Positions 1-8,110 of a stretch of DNA of 64,000 nucleotides are shown here, piece by piece. Where the stretch lies: the NCBI GenBank assembly GCA_032622095.1, contig CP136068.1:4629314-4693313 (forward strand). Direction: 5' to 3'. A model generated the notes under the pieces. It ran no database searches. It was not told the origin of the DNA and saw only the letters and a list, made by a program, of their open reading frames with translations. The stretch comes from Siphonodentalium dalli (Eukaryota > Mollusca > Scaphopoda > Gadilida > Siphonodentaliidae). A program made the position numbers and the translations under genes. Every line of letters starts with the position of its first letter. Position 1 is the stretch's first letter.

Positions 1-607
1 AATATGTCATTATTATATATATCATGTTATTATGGGCTCTGACCTATAAGCTATGCATTCCACGGAACCATGTTGTCATTATGTAATATATAACTTGGAT
101 TATCAAATAAAATCTGTTGAGTTCGTTTTTGAAAGAACGTTACTATCACGAAATTAGGAGACTTCACATACCGCACCACATGGTTTCTGCGTTCTTACAA
201 CATGTATTCATATGTTGCACAGTTATGCCATATAGATTGGACAATGGTGGGCTATTTGTGTCATAAGTCATTGTCAAGTTGGCTATATATTCTAAATTAC
301 TGATCGAAAATTAGTTGTTGTTGTAGTTTATCGCTTAATAAAAAACAAGGAAGCGGAACTAGCAATTTTCTGATCTTCGATTTTGAAGATCCCCAGATTC
401 CTACCTTACTTACTTACTACTTACTTGTTCTTCTTTGCGCCCACATGTGAGCAACCTCCTTTTTTAGGAGTAACCATGTAATTCCATCTATTCCACCACC
501 ACACCACACCAATATCTGAAATAGTACATCAGCTGAATCAATTTATCGGTACCATATTAGGTGGCAAATTGTGAGTGATTAATTGTGCACATTGAGTGAC
601 AATAACA
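1..607. other. Host non-coding sequence
   Basis: AT-rich sequence without a supported gene, RNA gene or clear repeat. No long reading frame is present on either strand. A short run of repeated 'cttacttacttacta' near 403-425 is the only simple-sequence feature I see. Confidence 0.5.
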
Positions 608-727
608 TCATATATCACTGATAGCAATTTCAATTCGGTAGCTTTTCATCCTAAAAGAGCGACTTTTGTGAGAAAAAATATTGTTTACGGACAGCCATTC
701 CGTAGATAAAATGTCAAGGGCTACCAT

Positions 728-962
728 GCGCGAAGCTGGTGTCGCACGTGCTCGGCGACCCGATAAAATTCGTATCCGGGGCAAGATACATTCACATACC
801 AAATTTAAAGTCAATATCTCAACCCGTTTGCGAGATCTCGTCTGCGCATCGCGCGAAGCTGGCGTCGCACGTGCTCGGCGACCCGATAAAATTCGTATCT
901 GGGGCAAGATACATTCACATACCAAATTTCAAGTCGATAGCTACACCCGTTTGCGAGATATA
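728..962. repeat. Two tandem copies of a 123-bp host repeat
   Basis: The segment starting GCGCGAAGCTGG at 728 is repeated at 851, a period of 123 bp, with few differences. Each copy contains 'ataccaaatttmaagtcrat' followed by 'acccgtttgcgagat'. Phrases of this kind are common at the 3' ends of interspersed repeats in marine invertebrates, so this is probably part of such a repeat. Reading frames across it differ between strands and frames and look incidental. Confidence 0.7.
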
Positions 963-1309
963 TAGCCCAATGTCATTTGCGGATACCTCGGCCGTGATGA
1001 GTTAACGCGACACAGTCAAATGCATCGGCAGGGTGAGAGTTAACGTAATCTAACTTTATGACCTCTGACGACGTCATAGAATTACGCATTGATTTTATCC
1101 TGATAAAAGCATCGTACCACTTGTACCTAATAATTGAGGCAGATAACTAAAACGGATACATACATATTATATATCGTTGGAAAGATGAAGCCACACAGAT
1201 TCTAACCGTGCAAATTATATGACTGGCAATTTATTATTCGCGCTATATCGAATCGATTTGTGAGCACCGAACTGAAATATATTAGCGCAAAAACGGCGTA
1301 AAAATAGAT

Positions 1310-1441
1310 TTGACCTCCGCACGTGAAAAGTTGACCTCGCACCGGACAAATAAATATGCCTATGTTCGTCTCCGGCCGAAAACACATCCAAATACCAAAT
1401 TTCATCGAAATTGGCTTAGTCGTTTTCGAGTCCATCGATTT

Positions 1442-1483
<42 letters not shown>

Positions 1484-1500
1484 AACACATACATACACAC
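1310..1500. repeat. Diverged relative of the 123-bp repeat ending in a CA microsatellite
   Basis: Sequence at about 1310-1443 keeps the order cacgtg, then ggcc-rich, then 'ataccaaatttcatcgaaat', then 'cgttttcgagtccat' seen in the 728-962 repeat. It is followed by a perfect (CA)n tract at about 1445-1480 with a degenerate CA tail. A diverged repeat copy with a CA microsatellite at its end is the simplest reading. Confidence 0.6.
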
Positions 1501-1736
1501 ACAGATCTTTCAAAATATATAATAGATCTTCTTCTATGTGTGTGGGATTCTTGTGACAAACATAATGATTCAACATTATAGTACATAAATAGAGACATTC
1601 TGTACCTGATACTTTGAAAACACGTACAATATGAGCAGATAAATATTGCGTAGAATTCACATTCAAAGACATCAGCGCTTCGTTTTCCTCCAAAATGTAC
1701 GGAAAGCCGTAACGTCATTAATCCATATTGGCAACG

Positions 1737-2547
1737 ATGGATAGTGATACCGATGTATCCGACCCATGGGAACCAGACGAAGGGGTTTATACTCGTGTAT
1801 CAAGTGAAACAGCTGAAAAAATAAGGAAGATCGATGGTGGGTGCATGATCCATTTCCCTGGAACAGTTTTAAATTCACCTCTGACCAAAGCCTAAAGACA
1901 CTGGGTCATGGCAGTCACTTCTAGATGCAGCTGAAATAAGGGGTTACCAGCCAGTCCTGGACATAAATAAAGTGTGTCAAAACGATGGTGTCCCTGAAGT
2001 TAATTACCATAGACAATGCAGATCCAGGTTTACACTCAAACGAACTATCGATCAGCTTAAAAGAGTGCGTGAAAATGAGCATGAACATTTTGAAATGGAC
2101 TCTGTATCCAAGCGGAACATGCCAAATCGGATAATATGAACAAATGCTAGAGTGTACAATATGGAGTGCATTTTCAGTGGTATAATCTGCAAAGGAGTGA
2201 AATACCTGAAAAATTCAAGAACCAGGGAAGGATTGGTTCAGTGTGTCGATTTGAGAGCGGATCGAACACTGAGAGAAGCAGCAATAACAAAAATGGACGA
2301 CAAAATCATGCCTATAGTAGCACGCGATCTAGTGGCAGCCGAAGCGTGGTACCACCGAAGCTGTTATAGGAAGTACACCAAAGGTGTTGGGACATCTTGG
2401 ACCGGAGAGACACCACAGGAACCGATCATTGATCATTATGATGACGCCGAGAAGAGAGCATATTCGCGCATGTTTTCCTTCGTTCGTGACGAGTTATTCG
2501 CATGTCCGCGAGTAGAAACAATGGTTCGATTGTCAGACATTGTTGTC
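1737..2547 (+). pseudogene. Decayed fragment of a multicopy Cys/His-rich invertebrate protein family
   Basis: Coding-like sequence begins at an ATG at 1737 and reads 52 codons to a TAA at 1893. It then continues in another frame (SWQSLLDAAEI, then NYHRQCRSRFTLKRT), meets TGA at 2136, and continues in that frame with CIFSGIICKGVKY, VAAEAWYHRSCYRKYT and on into the assembly gap. The two H-x2-C style modules followed by C-x-F patterns resemble a large, poorly characterised family expanded in cnidarian, mollusc and echinoderm genomes. I do not know its function. One frameshift and one stop in about 800 bp, plus the gap, indicate a broken copy. Sequencing error at the breaks cannot be excluded. 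Confidence 0.5.
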
Positions 2548-2647
2548 NNNNNNNNNNNNNNNNNNNNNNNNNNNNNNNNNNNNNNNNNNNNNNNNNNNNN
2601 NNNNNNNNNNNNNNNNNNNNNNNNNNNNNNNNNNNNNNNNNNNNNNN
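2548..2647. other. Assembly gap (100 N)
   Basis: Exactly 100 unknown bases, the usual placeholder for a scaffold gap of unknown true size. The pseudogene on the left and segment S on the right may therefore not be adjacent in reality. Confidence 0.98.
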
Positions 2648-2656
2648 TAGGCGGAC

Positions 2657-3367
2657 AACAAATCGAATATTAAATAATTTGGCTAATGAAGGAGCATGGG
2701 AGAGGATGAAGCATAACCGGGGCGGCGACGAAACCATGCTGGGTAATACCAGGTCGGGGAGGTGAGACCAGGCCGAGGGTGGTGAGACCAGGCTGATCGG
2801 TGGCGGATGTAAACGGCAGATTTAGCACACAAAAAAAAAAAAAACAAAAAAAAAACAAGTCCAGCGGTATAATATTTTTGTTGCATATTCCGAATGGGGA
2901 GAGTGGTGCGGACCGAATTTTACCACTGGCAAGTTTTTTGTCCCAATCGTTACCGGTCTACGGCATGTACAAGAAAATTACCTATTTTTGGCGCCAAATC
3001 CAAACGGGCTAATTGGTGAGCAAGGTTAATGCAGGAGCAGGTACTGCGGTATCGCGTAGGTAGGCCCCCAAAGTGTGATAGCTCTGCTATAATAGCAAAC
3101 TGTCAAACAGCGAGTGATCTTCCGGTCGGTTCAGACTTTTTGCAAATTCCAACGAAAATCAAAGGGGGAAAAATTGTCTAAAAATCAAACATCGAGACAA
3201 AAAAATTTTGAATAGTGGATATGATAGATAGTACCCAAACGCAACTTATCGATGTCTGCTTAATTTGCGCTAAGGTACCAGGTTTACTAGTGGCGAGGCT
3301 TTATAATGTTAACAAGTATATTTAAGTGCTGTATCACTAAGCTATTTTTCTCGCCAAATCCGACCGG
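2657..3367. repeat. Host segment S, copy 1, left part
   Basis: Closely matches 25477-26184 and 33869-34577. It includes the 'accaggtcgggg' / 'ggtgagaccaggc' direct repeats, an A-rich tract at about 2829-2857 and the stretch ending 'ctcgccaaatccgaccgg'. The Maverick element splits this copy at 3367; it resumes at 17751. A-tract length and several bases differ from copies 2 and 3, so this is the most diverged of the three copies. Confidence 0.9.
3362..3367. repeat. Target-site duplication, left (GACCGG)
   Basis: GACCGG here and at 17751-17756 flank the inverted repeats. The empty paralogous sites near 26177 and 34570 read 'aatccGACCGGgttaatg' with a single GACCGG. Six base pairs is the typical Maverick/Polinton duplication length. 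Confidence 0.95.
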
Positions 3368-3468
3368 TGATGATACCCCGCCTGTTTGGGGTCATTTCAG
3401 GAACGATAACTCTATTCTCTGCAGTACATGGAGTTTGACCTATATTCTCCGCCCACGCGTCGGTCTAT
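3368..3468 (+). repeat. Left terminal inverted repeat (101 bp)
   Basis: Begins TGATGATACCCCGCC and is the exact reverse complement of 17650-17750 over all 101 positions by eye. The match stops abruptly after GGTCTAT. The length is short for this group, where repeats of several hundred bases are common. Confidence 0.97.
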
Positions 3469-3489
3469 TTGTATACCGGTTGGGCATGT

Positions 3490-3720
3490 CCAAAAAATTT
3501 CGAAAACTTCAAAAATTTCAAAAACTTCAAAAACATCAAATATTTCAAAAAACTTCAAAAACTTCAAAAATTTCGAAAACTTCAAAATGTTAAAAAAATT
3601 CAAAAAATTCAAAAATTTCAAAAATTTCAAAAACTTTAAAAATTTCAAAAACTTCAAAAATTTCAAAAAAATTCAAAAACTTCAAAAATTTCACAAATTT
3701 CAAAAAACTTAAAAAAAAAT
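3490..3720. repeat. 9-bp A-tract minisatellite next to the left TIR
   Basis: About two dozen near-copies of CAAAAAYTT (CAAAAATTT or CAAAAACTT, some with 10 bp) start 22 bp inside the left inverted repeat. There is no counterpart at the right end. Because the period is a multiple of three, it yields long tripeptide-repeat reading frames on both strands; these are not genes. Confidence 0.9.
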
Positions 3721-3779
3721 TCCACATCACGTGATATCGTTATAAGGGTTGTGAATGTACTAAGTTATAATATTTTATT

Positions 3780-4010
3780 ATGGAGAGTGATGGTTCTTCA
3801 GAAAAGTGGTATTGGCTCGGCCAGAAAGTACCTAGATCCGAGATTGTATATTTCTGTCAAATTATTATTATTTATACGATAGTAATCACATCTATCGTTA
3901 ATTTGTCAATAGGTCACGAGGCCTCGACATTATGGACGAGTCTATTGAGTTCGTCTGTTGGGTACCTACTTCCGGCCCCTACTATAAATAGAAGAAGCGT
4001 TGTGGTATAA
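3780..4010 (+). CDS. Small two-helix membrane protein
   Basis: The 76-aa protein starts at an ATG at 3780. A polar N-terminus is followed by two hydrophobic segments, roughly residues 22-44 (IVYFCQIIIIYTIVITSIV) and 50-66 (TLWTSLLSSSVGYLLP), and a basic tail with NRR. Small proteins with the same layout (a 'SEIVYF' start to helix 1 and a 'LLSSxxGYLLP' helix 2) occur in many Maverick/adintovirus elements as I recall them, but I know of no established function. It is the first gene inside the left end, 31 bp before the TBP-like gene and in the same direction, so it is probably on the same transcript. Membrane location is inferred from hydrophobicity. A role in virion egress or membrane interaction is speculation. 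Confidence 0.75.
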   Translation: MESDGSSEKWYWLGQKVPRSEIVYFCQIIIIYTIVITSIVNLSIGHEASTLWTSLLSSSVGYLLPAPTINRRSVVV

Positions 4011-4041
4011 AAGGTAATGTGTATATCATAATGTTGTCACT

Positions 4042-4554
4042 ATGGTACGCGTAACTAATGTAGTATGTTCCAGTCAGTTAGGATGTCCTGTGGATGTGAT
4101 ATATTTGGCTAATGCACTACGTAACGTCGTATGTAAGAGGGGTTTCTTAATTTGGAGGAATCGTTCTATAGGCGGATCATGCTGGCTCTATAAGACGGGT
4201 AAACTTATGTGTGCGGGAGCCGCTAGTCACGCGGAAGATGGAATTCGAAGACTGCGAAAGTATGCCAGAATAATTCAAAAGATCGGATACCCAGTATGCC
4301 TGTCCAGAGTTCGTATAATTACCATGTCAGCCGTTCATAAATGCAGCCCATTATCATTAAGGTTATTGGTCGAATATCTCGGTGGTAACTATTATCCAGA
4401 AATTTTTCCAGCTGTGACATTCTACACTGAGGGTATCCACTTCGCGTGTCACCTGAGTGGATCTATTTTAATAACGGGTATAAAGAATCAACGACAGATC
4501 GTACGTGAGGTGCTACCGAAAATTCTAGAACTCGAAATCTGCAGTAATGGATGA
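4042..4554 (+). CDS. TATA-binding-protein-like (TBP-fold) protein
   Basis: The 170-aa protein spans the whole TBP saddle with both direct repeats and almost nothing else. Repeat 1 (about 5-90) has LGC (13-15), GKLMCAGA (53-60) and the hallmark RKYARIIQKIGYP (72-84). Repeat 2 (about 92-165) has YYPEIFP (117-123) and LSGSILITGI (138-147) followed by the expected helix to residue 164. Eukaryotic TBP intercalates four phenylalanines into DNA. By my alignment two are kept (F35, F122), one is Tyr (Y50) and one is His (H137), so DNA bending or specificity may differ. The protein probably binds promoter DNA in the nucleus, perhaps those of the element's own genes. The ATG at 4042 follows a short overlapping upstream frame at 4031-4054. 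The gene overlaps the integrase start by 8 bp. An alternative is a TBP-fold replication or origin factor. The fold assignment is confident; the function is inferred. Confidence 0.85.
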   Translation: MVRVTNVVCSSQLGCPVDVIYLANALRNVVCKRGFLIWRNRSIGGSCWLYKTGKLMCAGAASHAEDGIRRLRKYARIIQKIGYPVCLSRVRIITMSAVHKCSPLSLRLLVEYLGGNYYPEIFPAVTFYTEGIHFACHLSGSILITGIKNQRQIVREVLPKILELEICSNG

Positions 4555-5620
4555 ATATCTACATTCTCTGTATTATGACCCGAGTAAACCAGGTAGTTTC
4601 GGAGGAGTTGAAAAACTATATCAGGCTGTTAAAGCTGAAGGATCACACGTTATCAGCAGGAAGAAAATTCGAGATTGGCTCAGTTCTCAAGAGACCTATA
4701 CGCTAATTAAACCATCTAGACACAAATTTCCTAGAAGTAGAGTCGTGGTTGAAGGCTTAGACTCGTTGTAGGACTGTGATTTGGCAGACTTGACTGCTTC
4801 AGGAAGTCGTTATAAATACATTTTGGTTATAATCGATGTATTTTCAAGATACGCTTGGTGTCATGCCTTGATAAAGAAAGATGCGAAACACGTCAGTGAA
4901 GCTTTCGAAGATGTGTTTCTTCACGAAACACGTAGACCATCCATACTGAGAACGGACAAGGGGACGGACTTTAATTCAAGACCCGTTCAGAGGTTATTCA
5001 AGCGGGAAGGAATCAAATACCTGTCGACCGAAAATGAAACTAAAGCCAATTACGCGGAGAGATTAATAAAGACCCTGAAGACGAGGTTATATAGATATCT
5101 CGTTCACAATAGTATTCAAGAATATTCCAGTGTATTGCAGGATATTGTGGAAAGCTACAATAACACGGTACACCGTTCCACCGGTTACACACCGACGTCA
5201 GTTAATAAAGGCAACGAATCTGAGGTGCGCTATCAACAGAAACTACTTCTTCGAGAGGGTAGTGTCAAATTAAAAAAGTACGAGTTCAAGGTCGGTGACA
5301 GAGTGAGGATATCACACATCAAAGGAGTTTATGACAAAGAATTTTATAAGAAGTGGACGGGTGAAATTTTCACGGTGGTACTGCGATATAGAAGAGGAGG
5401 TGTGAACGTTTACAAGTTGAAAGATTGGGACGAGGAAGAAGTCACAGGCTCATTTTACGCGCAAGAATTACAAGCAATTAAAGTGGACCCTGATGCAGTT
5501 TACAGAATCGAGAAAATACTAAAAAGGAGCGGGAACACAGTTTTAGTTCGTTGGCTGAATTGGGGTTCTAAATACGACTCTTGGATATCGAGAACTGATC
5601 TAGTGAAATACGGAAAGTGA
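4547..5620 (+). pseudogene. Retroviral-type integrase with chromodomain, one in-frame TAG
   Basis: One frame runs from ATG 4547 to TGA 5618-5620, broken only by TAG at 4769-4771 (codon 75). Before the stop lies the N-terminal region with YYDPSKPGSFGG, typical of Maverick integrases. Immediately after it comes the rve core: first catalytic Asp within DLADL (about 4778), second in RTDKGTDF (codon at 4955) and Glu in NYAERLIKTLK (codon at 5057), giving DD(33)E. The C-terminus carries an SH3-like stretch (KVGDRVRI) and a chromodomain (about YRIEKILKRSG to WISRTDLVKY). The enzyme would insert the element and make the 6-bp duplication. The TAG separates the N-terminal domain from the catalytic core, so the gene is inactive, read through, or recently mutated. 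Flanking codons are undamaged and no other break is seen. Confidence 0.93.
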
Positions 5621-6027
5621 TGAGATTATACTTATCTAGCCGTCATAGTGACGATTCTTTTCCCGGAAATGAAGCGGGTGATTTCACAACGCCACTACCC
5701 GCTGATTGGTTACTAGATTCACGATGGACGTGTTGCCTGGAACAATTTTCTATAAAACCCGAGGACCCGCATGACGTTATGTACGTATGTTGTGACGTAT
5801 GCGAACATTCATTCGTTTATAATAAAATGGCACCCGTACTAAGAGTTATTTATAGAGGCAGTAAATCAACTTATAAGTACGGTAAGAGTCATGACGTGCG
5901 CGTTACTAGGACTGACCCGCAGTTTATAAGGGTATACGTCTTGGATGGTAATTTGGCGCCTATAAAAATTACTACTTCAGAGTACACGTTGAACTTTAGC
6001 CGTAATGGGGACTCCGTACTATTATGA
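5620..6027 (+). CDS. Probable minor capsid / capsid-associated protein
   Basis: A 135-aa protein starts at ATG 5620, which shares one base with the integrase stop (TGATG). The N-terminus has MRLYLSSRHSDDSFPGN then GDFTTPLP. This matches a pattern I recall from a conserved Maverick protein encoded beside the major capsid gene (a beta-strand start, a 'FP.N...FTT.LP' turn, then alternating strands). The rest is strand-rich (MYVCCDVC, APVLRVIYRG, IRVYVLDG, YTLNFSRNG). Position between integrase and major capsid genes supports a structural role, and a single-jelly-roll minor capsid (penton) protein is the best candidate. At this length it would be a short one. It could instead be another capsid-associated factor. 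Confidence 0.55.
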   Translation: MRLYLSSRHSDDSFPGNEAGDFTTPLPADWLLDSRWTCCLEQFSIKPEDPHDVMYVCCDVCEHSFVYNKMAPVLRVIYRGSKSTYKYGKSHDVRVTRTDPQFIRVYVLDGNLAPIKITTSEYTLNFSRNGDSVLL

Positions 6028-6226
6028 CTTTGATCTTAAAAAATATGTACCCTACGATGACTCGAAGTACCTACCCGAGACTGAAGCGAAACCTGAAAAA
6101 CTTATAAGGAAAGCCGCAGCTAAGAAGATAAAAGTTAAAAAGATAAAAGCAGGAAAAGCGAAGAAGACAAACATTGGAAAAGTTAAAAAGGAACCCGCAA
6201 ACGACATATTCTCCTCACCAAAATGA
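6005..6226 (+). CDS. Small Lys-rich basic protein (core-protein candidate)
   Basis: This is a 73-aa protein. Residues 1-30 are Tyr/Asp/Glu-rich (YYYDFDLKKYVPYDDSKY), and 31-65 are very basic with KKIKVKKIKAGKAKK. It overlaps the previous gene by 23 bp in another frame and the major capsid gene by 4 bp (ATGA). Small, highly basic proteins beside capsid genes are often DNA-condensing virion core proteins in related dsDNA viruses, and that is the inference here. There is no recognisable catalytic motif. The Lys-rich stretch could also act as a nuclear-localisation signal. Confidence 0.6.
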   Translation: MGTPYYYDFDLKKYVPYDDSKYLPETEAKPEKLIRKAAAKKIKVKKIKAGKAKKTNIGKVKKEPANDIFSSPK

Positions 6227-7467
6227 GTAACTTACCTACATTTTCGAAGGCTACTGAAAGGGCGGAAGTTATGCAAAGGGAATGGATGGAATACAACCCC
6301 GTTAACCAGATAGTAGACGGTGCTCCTATAGAGTTCAACGTACCATCGACGTCTCAGAAATATATTGATTTTCGAAACAGTTTTCTAAACTTGACTTTGA
6401 AAATTGTGAAAGGTGATGGAAGCGCTTTGAAAAAAACTTCAAAAGTAGGAATTATTAACGCACCAGTCCACTCATTGTTCTCGTCAGTCGACATCGAGCT
6501 TCAGCAAACTACGGTATCAACATTAGGACCGTTTTATCCTTACAAGTCTTATCTGGACGTGCTATTGAGCGCGGATGAAAATGTTATCAACAATGGTCTA
6601 CAACAGCGGATGTGGTACAAAGACACGCCCAACGAATTCGACGATACAACACCCATCGGAGGCAATCTAGGTTTTTATGAAAGAGTGAAGCTCACGGCGG
6701 AAAGCAAAGAAATAAAAGTTTCAGGACCGATACTACATGATCTGTGCCAACAGGATAGATATATTATCAACGGTGTGCCCGTCCGCATTAAATTATGGCC
6801 CGTGAAGAATGCTTTCGCACTAATGAATGGCGAAGAGAATGAAAATTACAAAGTTAAAATAACCGGTGCTAGTATCAGAGTTTGCTTTTGCAAAATGATT
6901 CCTAGTGTTACCAAAGAAATCGAAGAACGGTTGAAAAAATCTGATGCCATTTATCCCTACCTGAGATCCGCAGTGAAGGCTTTCTCTATCGCCAAAGGGT
7001 CTTTCAATTTCACAGCCACTGACTTGTTTCAAGGAGATATACCTCGGCGTATCATAGCGGTTATGATTGATGCTGCAGGATTTAATGGAAATTACAAGAA
7101 AAATCCACTGAACTTTCAACATTTCAATTGCAGTAGCGTGGCTTTCACAGTGAATGGACAGTCATTACCTAGTCGACCACTGAGCATGAATTACGGGAAG
7201 GAAGATTATCTCGAAGCTTACAGTAACTTGGTACGAGCGTATCCCGGAACGTCCATATCACGAGAGGATTTTGACGGTGGTTATGCTATTTACTGTATTG
7301 ACCCGACTGGATCTATCGAAGACGGACAACCGGTGGTCAAGGGATTGACGCAAATGGATATTAAGTTCACAGAAGCATTGTCGCAGACTATAGTGTTATT
7401 GGTATACGGGACTTTTCCATCACACTTCAGCATAAGCGAGGCTCGCATTGTGTCTTCTCCCAACTAA
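6223..7467 (+). CDS. Major capsid protein (double-jelly-roll family)
   Basis: The 414-aa protein starts at ATG 6223, overlapping the basic-protein stop by 4 bp. It resembles the family widely annotated in invertebrate genomes as 'F54H12.2-like', which as I understand it is the Maverick/adintovirus major capsid protein. Landmarks are WMEYNPVNQIVDGAPIEFNV (about 22-41), the YIDFRNSFLNLTLKI strand, NAPVHSLFSSVDIELQ, YPYKSYLDVLLS, and later GNYKKNPLNFQHFN. The frame is open throughout, with length and composition as expected, so it is likely functional. Its 3' end runs into an AATAAA-containing region shared convergently with the minus-strand cluster. It would form the hexon-like trimers of an icosahedral shell. 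Confidence 0.88.
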   Translation: MSNLPTFSKATERAEVMQREWMEYNPVNQIVDGAPIEFNVPSTSQKYIDFRNSFLNLTLKIVKGDGSALKKTSKVGIINAPVHSLFSSVDIELQQTTVSTLGPFYPYKSYLDVLLSADENVINNGLQQRMWYKDTPNEFDDTTPIGGNLGFYERVKLTAESKEIKVSGPILHDLCQQDRYIINGVPVRIKLWPVKNAFALMNGEENENYKVKITGASIRVCFCKMIPSVTKEIEERLKKSDAIYPYLRSAVKAFSIAKGSFNFTATDLFQGDIPRRIIAVMIDAAGFNGNYKKNPLNFQHFNCSSVAFTVNGQSLPSRPLSMNYGKEDYLEAYSNLVRAYPGTSISREDFDGGYAIYCIDPTGSIEDGQPVVKGLTQMDIKFTEALSQTIVLLVYGTFPSHFSISEARIVSSPN

Positions 7468-7602
7468 TATTTTTGTGTATATTATTAGTGTTGAAAATAA
7501 AAAAATTTAAAATAAAACATAAGTTTCGTCTCGTTATTTCAGGGATCCCCCACCGAAGGTATAGAAAAACAACAACAATGAATTATAATACAAATATAAG
7601 TT
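7468..7602. terminator. Convergent polyadenylation region
   Basis: After the capsid stop the + strand carries AATAAAAAAAT at about 7497 and AATAAAACAT at about 7512. The complementary strand carries AATAAAAC near 7597-7604, at the very end of the last minus-strand gene. Both five-gene-scale clusters therefore appear to end in this 135-bp interval. Confidence 0.65.
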
Positions 7603-7803
7603 TTATTTTGACATAGTTATCCATTTCTTATTCAATAATCTTTCCCCCGGTGGTTTATCTATCTTCTTCATCATCGATGGTTTCCGAATTGCTGAGGACG
7701 TTGTAGGTGATTGCGTCTTTACAGCCGTTTTCTTGATGGTATTTTTCAGTAAACGTTCATATTTGTCATAAGGTATGACCACATTTTTTGAATATGTCGA
7801 CAT
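7603..7803 (-). CDS. Short conserved-context protein, unknown function
   Basis: This is a 66-aa protein, last in the minus-strand cluster. Its ATG (7803-7801) shares one base with the preceding stop (TAATG). It has an N-terminal VVIPYDKYERLL segment, then a Lys/Ser/Thr-rich, disordered-looking basic tail. A start of the type 'V.VPYDKY.RLL' occurs, as I recall, in proteins of other Mavericks at a similar place, but usually in longer proteins. I do not recognise a function. The position beside ATPase and 101-aa genes suggests a virion-related role, by context only. Confidence 0.55.
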   Translation of the reverse strand: MSTYSKNVVIPYDKYERLLKNTIKKTAVKTQSPTTSSAIRKPSMMKKIDKPPGERLLNKKWITMSK

Positions 7804-8108
7804 TATAAATGTTCAATCGGTACGTCCTTGAGTAACAGAGGCACTGCTTTCAAATTTTTCAGCAAATTTTGTCTCTTCCTAAGCACGCTATATTTCTCGT
7901 CAGCCAAGAGTCTATAAAACTTCTTGTAAGGCACTAATGTTTGTATATTCGTAACAGTCAAAACACCCTGCAACACATTCAAACATATTTCCGATAATGC
8001 GTTTATCTGGTCCGTAGTAGCCGTCTTCAACAGAGATATTAACTGCTTCCTAGAACAGGATGCGAGTAGTGACAAGAACGCTGCATTTCTAGAGATCCTG
8101 GCACTCAT
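7803..8108 (-). CDS. 101-aa helical protein conserved in Mavericks
   Basis: Starts at ATG 8108, two bases after the ATPase stop. The sequence is mostly helical: LLASCSRKQLISLLKTATTDQINALSEICLNVLQG, then KKFYRLLADEKYSVLRKRQ. The layout 'I..A...Q..ALSEI..NVL.G ... K..R.L.D...S...KR' is one I associate with a recurrent small Maverick/adintovirus gene next to the ATPase. It has no established function that I know of. It is basic overall with no membrane segment, so it may be a structural or DNA-associated protein. Confidence 0.7.
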   Translation of the reverse strand: MSARISRNAAFLSLLASCSRKQLISLLKTATTDQINALSEICLNVLQGVLTVTNIQTLVPYKKFYRLLADEKYSVLRKRQNLLKNLKAVPLLLKDVPIEHL

Positions 8109-8110
8109 CC

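Noticed and set aside
1202-1718. Frames with long Cys/Val runs on the minus strand
   Set aside because: They read through the CA microsatellite and diverged repeat; no coding signal outside it.
3428-3712. Long tripeptide-repeat frames on both strands near the left inverted repeat
   Set aside because: Produced by a 9-bp minisatellite, whose period is a multiple of three; open in several frames on both strands.
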